From: Candidatus Bathyarchaeia archaeon
Lineage (GTDB): Archaea; Thermoproteota; Bathyarchaeia; Bathyarchaeales; Bathyarchaeaceae
NCBI GenBank assembly: GCA_035283685.1
Contig: DATETJ010000003.1
Coordinates: 64,842 to 128,841, forward strand
DNA length: 64,000 nt
Direction of reading: 5' to 3'
The translations under genes were made by a program, and so were the position numbers. Positions within the stretch are counted from its first letter, which is position 1, and the number at the start of each line of letters is the position of its first letter. Below are positions 59,893 to 64,000 of this stretch, in pieces. Under the pieces are notes generated by a model. That model saw only the letters and a program-made list of their open reading frames with translations, was not told where the DNA came from and did no database searches.

Positions 59893-61896
59893 TCATTCTT
59901 GGCTTTTCTGTCGGATGCTGTAGAGTCTTTTTCCGTCTGGTCCGAATCTGTAGTCCCATATGTTGCCGGCTGAGTCCTTGTACATTCCCAAGCCGACTGA
60001 TCGCATGTCTTTGGGTAGTTCGTCCTCGGTGTATTCGTTTGGCTTTTTGGGTTCGGCAGTTTCGGGGATGGGTTGTTTTATTGGCTCGCCAGCCTTTGTT
60101 TCTGGTGGTTTTTCGGGTGGTGTTACTTTTTCTTTTTCTGCCTCTGGGGCGGCCAGTTTTTTCATGATGTGGTATATTGGGAAGGCTTCGTTGGATCTTA
60201 TCCATGCTTCTTCGACGAAGAATTGGACGGCCATTTTGGCTGATAGGCTGTCTATTGGGATGACGTCTGAATCAGTGTTTAGATGATTCACTAATGACAT
60301 GGCTGATGCTAGTTGTATGGCTCTTCTTTCGAGTCGCATTGAGAAGGGTACGACTTTGGTTCCTAAGTGTTCTAGGACGAGGGTGGTTGCGGTTTCTAGC
60401 ATTTTTAGTATTTCGTCGGTTAGAAGTATTTTTTTGTCGTAGAAGCTTCCGGCTACGAGTGGGTCTTTTGTTTGTATTGCGTATACGAGGGTGAGGTGGT
60501 CCCGGATTTTGTAGGCTTCTTCCATTTTGGTTCTTAGTTCGCCTAGTAGGAGGGCTCTTTGGCTTTTTGATAGTTCTTGGTATTTTTGTTTGGTGAGTCT
60601 GTGTAGGCGGCAGAGCATGCGGTCTTCTATTGCGTTGAAGTTTGAGTCTCTGACTGTGACTTCGTAGCCTTTTTCGTAGACTTCGGTGTTGTAGTTGACT
60701 GTGAAGAAGGATGAGAAGCGGTATGGACCGACTGTGTAGGTTTTGGTTTCGTATCTTATTGAGCCTCTTTCCATTGCGAGTTTCATTGGTTCTACCATGC
60801 CTTTGTGTTTGAACCAGTCGTTGAATTCTGTGACTATGAAGTTGAAGCGTCTGCCTAGGTATGCTTCACCGATGGCTATGAACATGGCTGGTGTCATTCC
60901 GCCGCAGTATCTGTTGATGCCTGGTAGTCCGTGGGGTGGGACGCCTTGGTCTTCGTTGCCTAGTATCATGTCTTTTGTGGCGAATGTTTTTCCTGTTCCT
61001 GGTTCTCCGAATAGGGCTAGGTTGAAGCCTGTGTTTAGTGCTTTTTGGCCTTTTTTGTTGATTACTGTTGAGTCGCATATTGAGTAGGATTGTGTTATGC
61101 TGAGTAGGTGGTCGAAGAAGAGGGTGGGGCCATATAGTGATTGTAGATAGTCTGTGAGATATGTTGGTGACATTTGTTTGCCGAATTCTATTGTTTGTTC
61201 TAGTCTGTTGGCGATAAGGTCTTTGAGGTAGTTTCTGAATTCTTCGTCCATTCTTATTACTTCGAGGAATTCGCGTTCAGCTTGTTCAGTGCTTAGTCTG
61301 GGTACTGGTTTGGCTTCAAATTCTGAGAGGACTTCAATTACGACTGGTTTTATTTCTTCGGGCATGGCCCATCTTGGATGCTGTTTGGACCCGACTTCCC
61401 ATGCTAAGTCGAATTTGTCTCTGAGTTCTGCTATAAGACGAGCAGGGTATAGTTTGTCGCCGTAGATTTCGCTTGATGTGGCCGCTAGTGAGTCGAAGTG
61501 TGCTTGGCCAGTTTCAACTAGTGCTTTTAGTAGGGCGTAGCCTTTTTTTCCGTAGGTTTTAAGCACTTGTTTAATGGTGATTCTGACTTCTTCCCATGAA
61601 CCTTGGCAATCAAACGTGCCTTCTTTGACGGTGTAATATTTGCCTCTAAATGCATAGTGGTCTTTGAAGGGTGAAAGCTGTATCATTTGGGTTAATTGTT
61701 CGTCTGTTATTGTTTTCGCGAGTTTATCGAGGTTGATTGCTTGGTCGATTGGAAGTTCTCCGTTGAAAATTTGCTGACTAATTTTTGTTTTAACTTCGTT
61801 GGGCATGGCCCATTCTAAGTGATAAAGATATCTCCTGAGAAGTAGGATTCGCTCCTTTAACTTGTCTCCAGGCAAAAATGACTGGTTCGCGTTCAA
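59893..61896 (-). CDS. MCM/MoxR-like AAA+ ATPase with unusual Walker B
   Basis: 667 aa, TTG start 12 nt after the methylase stop. The first 200 residues hold two helical/winged-helix-like repeats, each ending in AMP(N/E)E. AAA core: Walker A GEPGTGKT (297-304), a Walker B equivalent FNFIVTEFNDW (352-361) where the Mg-binding Asp is Thr but the Glu stays, sensor-1 Asn in FFTVNYN (401), and Arg finger candidates in EDRMLCRLHRL (426, 430). The VEPMKLAMERGSIRYETKTYTV helix-hairpin matches the presensor hairpin of MCM/MoxR ATPases. A long Pro/Glu linker leads to a C-terminal WDYRFGPDGKRLYSI motif. Likely a DNA motor working with the methylase. Confidence 0.8.
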   Translation of the reverse strand: MNANQSFLPGDKLKERILLLRRYLYHLEWAMPNEVKTKISQQIFNGELPIDQAINLDKLAKTITDEQLTQMIQLSPFKDHYAFRGKYYTVKEGTFDCQGSWEEVRITIKQVLKTYGKKGYALLKALVETGQAHFDSLAATSSEIYGDKLYPARLIAELRDKFDLAWEVGSKQHPRWAMPEEIKPVVIEVLSEFEAKPVPRLSTEQAEREFLEVIRMDEEFRNYLKDLIANRLEQTIEFGKQMSPTYLTDYLQSLYGPTLFFDHLLSITQSYSICDSTVINKKGQKALNTGFNLALFGEPGTGKTFATKDMILGNEDQGVPPHGLPGINRYCGGMTPAMFIAIGEAYLGRRFNFIVTEFNDWFKHKGMVEPMKLAMERGSIRYETKTYTVGPYRFSSFFTVNYNTEVYEKGYEVTVRDSNFNAIEDRMLCRLHRLTKQKYQELSKSQRALLLGELRTKMEEAYKIRDHLTLVYAIQTKDPLVAGSFYDKKILLTDEILKMLETATTLVLEHLGTKVVPFSMRLERRAIQLASAMSLVNHLNTDSDVIPIDSLSAKMAVQFFVEEAWIRSNEAFPIYHIMKKLAAPEAEKEKVTPPEKPPETKAGEPIKQPIPETAEPKKPNEYTEDELPKDMRSVGLGMYKDSAGNIWDYRFGPDGKRLYSIRQKSQE

Positions 61897-61907
61897 TGTT
61901 GGCGACC

Positions 61908-64000
61908 CTACCTGTTACCTAAGAGTTCTGAAGCTAGTTCATCGATTCTCTTAATTTCTCCTTCAATGACTCCTCTTGCTTCCCTTCTTAAACTGGCCAC
62001 ACTTCCCTTTGCAAATTGCTTTGCCGCGAGCTTGTTATGGCATAGTTTACTCAGTCCCGCTAATTCGATGTGCGCCGAGTTGTTTTTGTTGAACTGAGGT
62101 ATCGAAAACATGAAGGGCCTCCTTGTAACTGCTCTTTCCCCAAAAAGACCTCGTGGTTGCAATGGTTTTATGCTGTCATTGATAATGTTAGAGTTGAGAA
62201 TTGCACAAACATAGTGCGCTTCCATTTCATCGTTTGTTTCGTAGAAGAAAGTGGATTGCTCAGAAATGAATCCTTTCGGACTTATTTTGGCTCGCAGGAG
62301 TGGAAAGTCAGGTAATACTTGCTTCTCAATAACACATGATGCGATGTTTGTCCCACTTGAGTTATATATGACAATGTATTTTTTGCTAGGGCTTTGAGCA
62401 TCCAGTTTATTCATATAGTTGAGCCACGAAACAACCCTTGGAAAATTCTTCCTCGACCTTTCTGTTGCGTTTTCCTCCCATATTTTTTGGACCGCCTGTA
62501 CCCAATCGGCCATGTGGTGGAAACCTCGGCTTCTAAGTTCAATGATATCAAGTAGTCTGTAGCGATTAGCACGTGACTCTATAGGGAGGGCCACTTGTCG
62601 CATTCTAGTATAGCGAAAAGACAGTATATCTCCGGCCAACAGCGTTGCAAAAATGAAGCCAGCCTCCACATTTCCGGCTAGCTGTATGCCTTTCCAACGA
62701 TCTTTAGCTTGTTCTAATACATCCTCTGCCGATTTAACAAATGGTTTGTTTACGTCAGCTCCTAATGTTGCGTGCGGATCAAACTCTATAAACCAAAGAC
62801 ACCTTGGGGTTATGTCTATCCCCTTCTTGACCTTGTCATAATACCAACTGTACCTTGTTGGAGTAAAGGGGGGATTGTAAAGGTAGTCTTCGACTGAAAG
62901 CTGTCTAATGGCTTCTCCCAGTCTAAGGTTCTTTTCGCTAAGTTCTCCTCTATATCGATTTGTATGTACTGGATATTTCGTGTCTTTTCCCTTTAATGCT
63001 ATTAGTACACATGAGGGAACATTAAAAAGTGGCTCCACATCTTCTAGATCAAATATCTTGAACAGCTTGTTCTTTGGCTTGCTAAATCGTTTAAAGTTGA
63101 CGTGGTGTAGAGCCCCCGTGAGTACGCTTCTTGGCATTACGAACGCTATCGCACCGTCATCGCGCAAGTAGAGATCACTGCAGCGAGAGAAAAAGCATGT
63201 AGCCATTTCCATGTTAGAGAATTGATGGACTTGGCTACTGTTTAGCAAGTCATAAGAAAGTACTTCTTGCTTGAGGAAGTCTTGGTAGTTCTTGTTCTCC
63301 ACGTATCTCAGAAGAATCCAAGGAGGATTGCCAACCACCATATCAAACTTGGATTGCATCAACGTGATGGGAGCGTATATGTTGCTGAGCATGAAAACCC
63401 ATATTGCGTCCAAGTTGGCGTCCATGAGCATCAAAATAGTATTCAGAGTTGTATCTAGAACGTCCAGTTCATCGTCTGAAAGTTTGGCGCCATGACTTCT
63501 CCCCAAGACTTCCAAAGCTTCTGTCTTGTTCCTCCGTGCTCTGTAAGCGCTAATAGCCGCCTTATAGCCATCTATAACCTGGCTTAGAACAGTTTTCTGA
63601 GTGGCCACAGTTTTCGGAATCTGAATTGCATAGATTTTCGGTTTCCCATTCTTATTATTTGCAACCTCCACGCTGAATTCGTAAACGCTAACCTTGCCCT
63701 TTTCAGTGAGAGTCTCAGTAACCCTAGGTATTCTAACCGAATCTGCCACATAAATAGGAACGATAATACGTTTACCCAGCTGGAGTAATTCTCCCAACGC
63801 AACAATATAATTAGCCCGTGCAATAACCACAGCCAACGGATTGATGTCGACACCTACCACATTATCAAGGACAAAATCCAGAATATACTTGTGATCTTTT
63901 CCTTCTTTCAAAAGACGTTCCTTTACGACATGAATAGCATTGCAGAGAAATGTTCCGGACCCGCAACCCGGGTCCAAAATTCTAGGTGTGCCTTGATGGG
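61908..64000 (-). CDS. N6-adenine DNA methyltransferase, TaqI/Eco57I type (5' end outside window)
   Basis: About 697 aa visible; the frame remains open to the window edge (HQGTPRILDPGCGSGTFL), so the N-terminus is missing. SAM motif I DPGCGSGTFL, acidic VVGVDINPLAV, catalytic motif IV MVVGNPPWILL, and a long C-terminal part (about 350 residues, including FISEQSTFFYETND and IPQFNKNNSAHIELAGL) like the TaqI-type target-recognition domain. N6-adenine methylation is expected. It heads a co-directional unit with the AAA ATPase; whether an N-terminal nuclease domain exists lies outside the window. Confidence 0.9.
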   Translation of the reverse strand, partial: HQGTPRILDPGCGSGTFLCNAIHVVKERLLKEGKDHKYILDFVLDNVVGVDINPLAVVIARANYIVALGELLQLGKRIIVPIYVADSVRIPRVTETLTEKGKVSVYEFSVEVANNKNGKPKIYAIQIPKTVATQKTVLSQVIDGYKAAISAYRARRNKTEALEVLGRSHGAKLSDDELDVLDTTLNTILMLMDANLDAIWVFMLSNIYAPITLMQSKFDMVVGNPPWILLRYVENKNYQDFLKQEVLSYDLLNSSQVHQFSNMEMATCFFSRCSDLYLRDDGAIAFVMPRSVLTGALHHVNFKRFSKPKNKLFKIFDLEDVEPLFNVPSCVLIALKGKDTKYPVHTNRYRGELSEKNLRLGEAIRQLSVEDYLYNPPFTPTRYSWYYDKVKKGIDITPRCLWFIEFDPHATLGADVNKPFVKSAEDVLEQAKDRWKGIQLAGNVEAGFIFATLLAGDILSFRYTRMRQVALPIESRANRYRLLDIIELRSRGFHHMADWVQAVQKIWEENATERSRKNFPRVVSWLNYMNKLDAQSPSKKYIVIYNSSGTNIASCVIEKQVLPDFPLLRAKISPKGFISEQSTFFYETNDEMEAHYVCAILNSNIINDSIKPLQPRGLFGERAVTRRPFMFSIPQFNKNNSAHIELAGLSKLCHNKLAAKQFAKGSVASLRREARGVIEGEIKRIDELASELLGNR

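Noticed and set aside
1-64000. CRISPR array or rRNA genes
   Set aside because: No regularly spaced short repeats and no rRNA-like sequence were seen on reading through.

Overview
The window is archaeal, most likely from the Bathyarchaeia or a related Thermoproteota lineage (inference). Evidence: a complete archaeal-type acetyl-CoA decarbonylase/synthase (ACDS) operon cdhA-B-C-D-E with CooC and CooT nickel factors, a KEOPS Cgi121 subunit, a THUMP (Tan1-like) protein, a HerA/NurA pair, archaeal TATA boxes with GGTG/GGAG ribosome sites, ADP-forming acetyl-CoA synthetase, archaeal-type Ino1, and surface proteins ending in a VPEVPFG-type tail plus a membrane helix. No mcr genes are visible, so the carbon metabolism looks like CO/acetyl-CoA (Wood-Ljungdahl type) rather than proven methanogenesis.

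Layout. 1-3.7 kb: compact accessory block of mostly unknown genes around a degenerate N6-methyltransferase-like protein; four junctions share a T-tract fused to a GGGGTG ribosome site, suggesting one mobile or viral module. 4-10.1 kb: ASCH protein and two large surface proteins (a 7-repeat propeller with a half-dockerin; a beta-helix/subtilase). 10.3-16.2 kb: nucleotidyltransferase, tRNA-Pro(GGG), a UvrD-family helicase with an inserted nuclease-like domain, and two tRNA relics flanking an accessory insert, followed by a repeat-rich intergenic stretch. 16.2-22.2 kb: membrane-anchored propeller, an unusually long NurA with an inserted winged helix, HerA, a small protein and an HD hydrolase.

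22.2-43 kb is mostly core genome: CoA-binding/thioredoxin fusion, a radical SAM + AIRS-GNAT pair, cooC/cooT, nadA, glpX with a DUF2090 aldolase-like gene, THUMP, Cgi121, a phosphoribosyltransferase, an SPFH/zinc-ribbon membrane cluster, rhomboid, dolichol-kinase-like enzyme, HtpX with an EF-hand-like loop, an ABC exporter, an MBL-fold protein and ino1. 43.3-50.3 kb is the ACDS operon, in which cdhB appears to start with ACG. 50.3-54 kb holds a ferredoxin-like protein, a CofE-family protein and an acyl-CoA synthetase alpha subunit; together with ACDS the last can make acetate and ATP from acetyl-CoA.

54-64 kb is a defence-type island on the minus strand: an AbiE-like toxin/antitoxin pair bracketed by 69-bp direct repeats and by two copies of a palindrome-TATA module, a DUF2283 protein, an ATPase-tail remnant, a class II glutaminase, and, running off the right edge, a unit made of a TaqI/Eco57I-type N6 methyltransferase, an MCM/MoxR-like AAA ATPase with an altered Walker B, a DGQHR (DndB/DpdB-like) protein and an unknown 181-aa protein. 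That last unit is my best candidate for an undescribed system.
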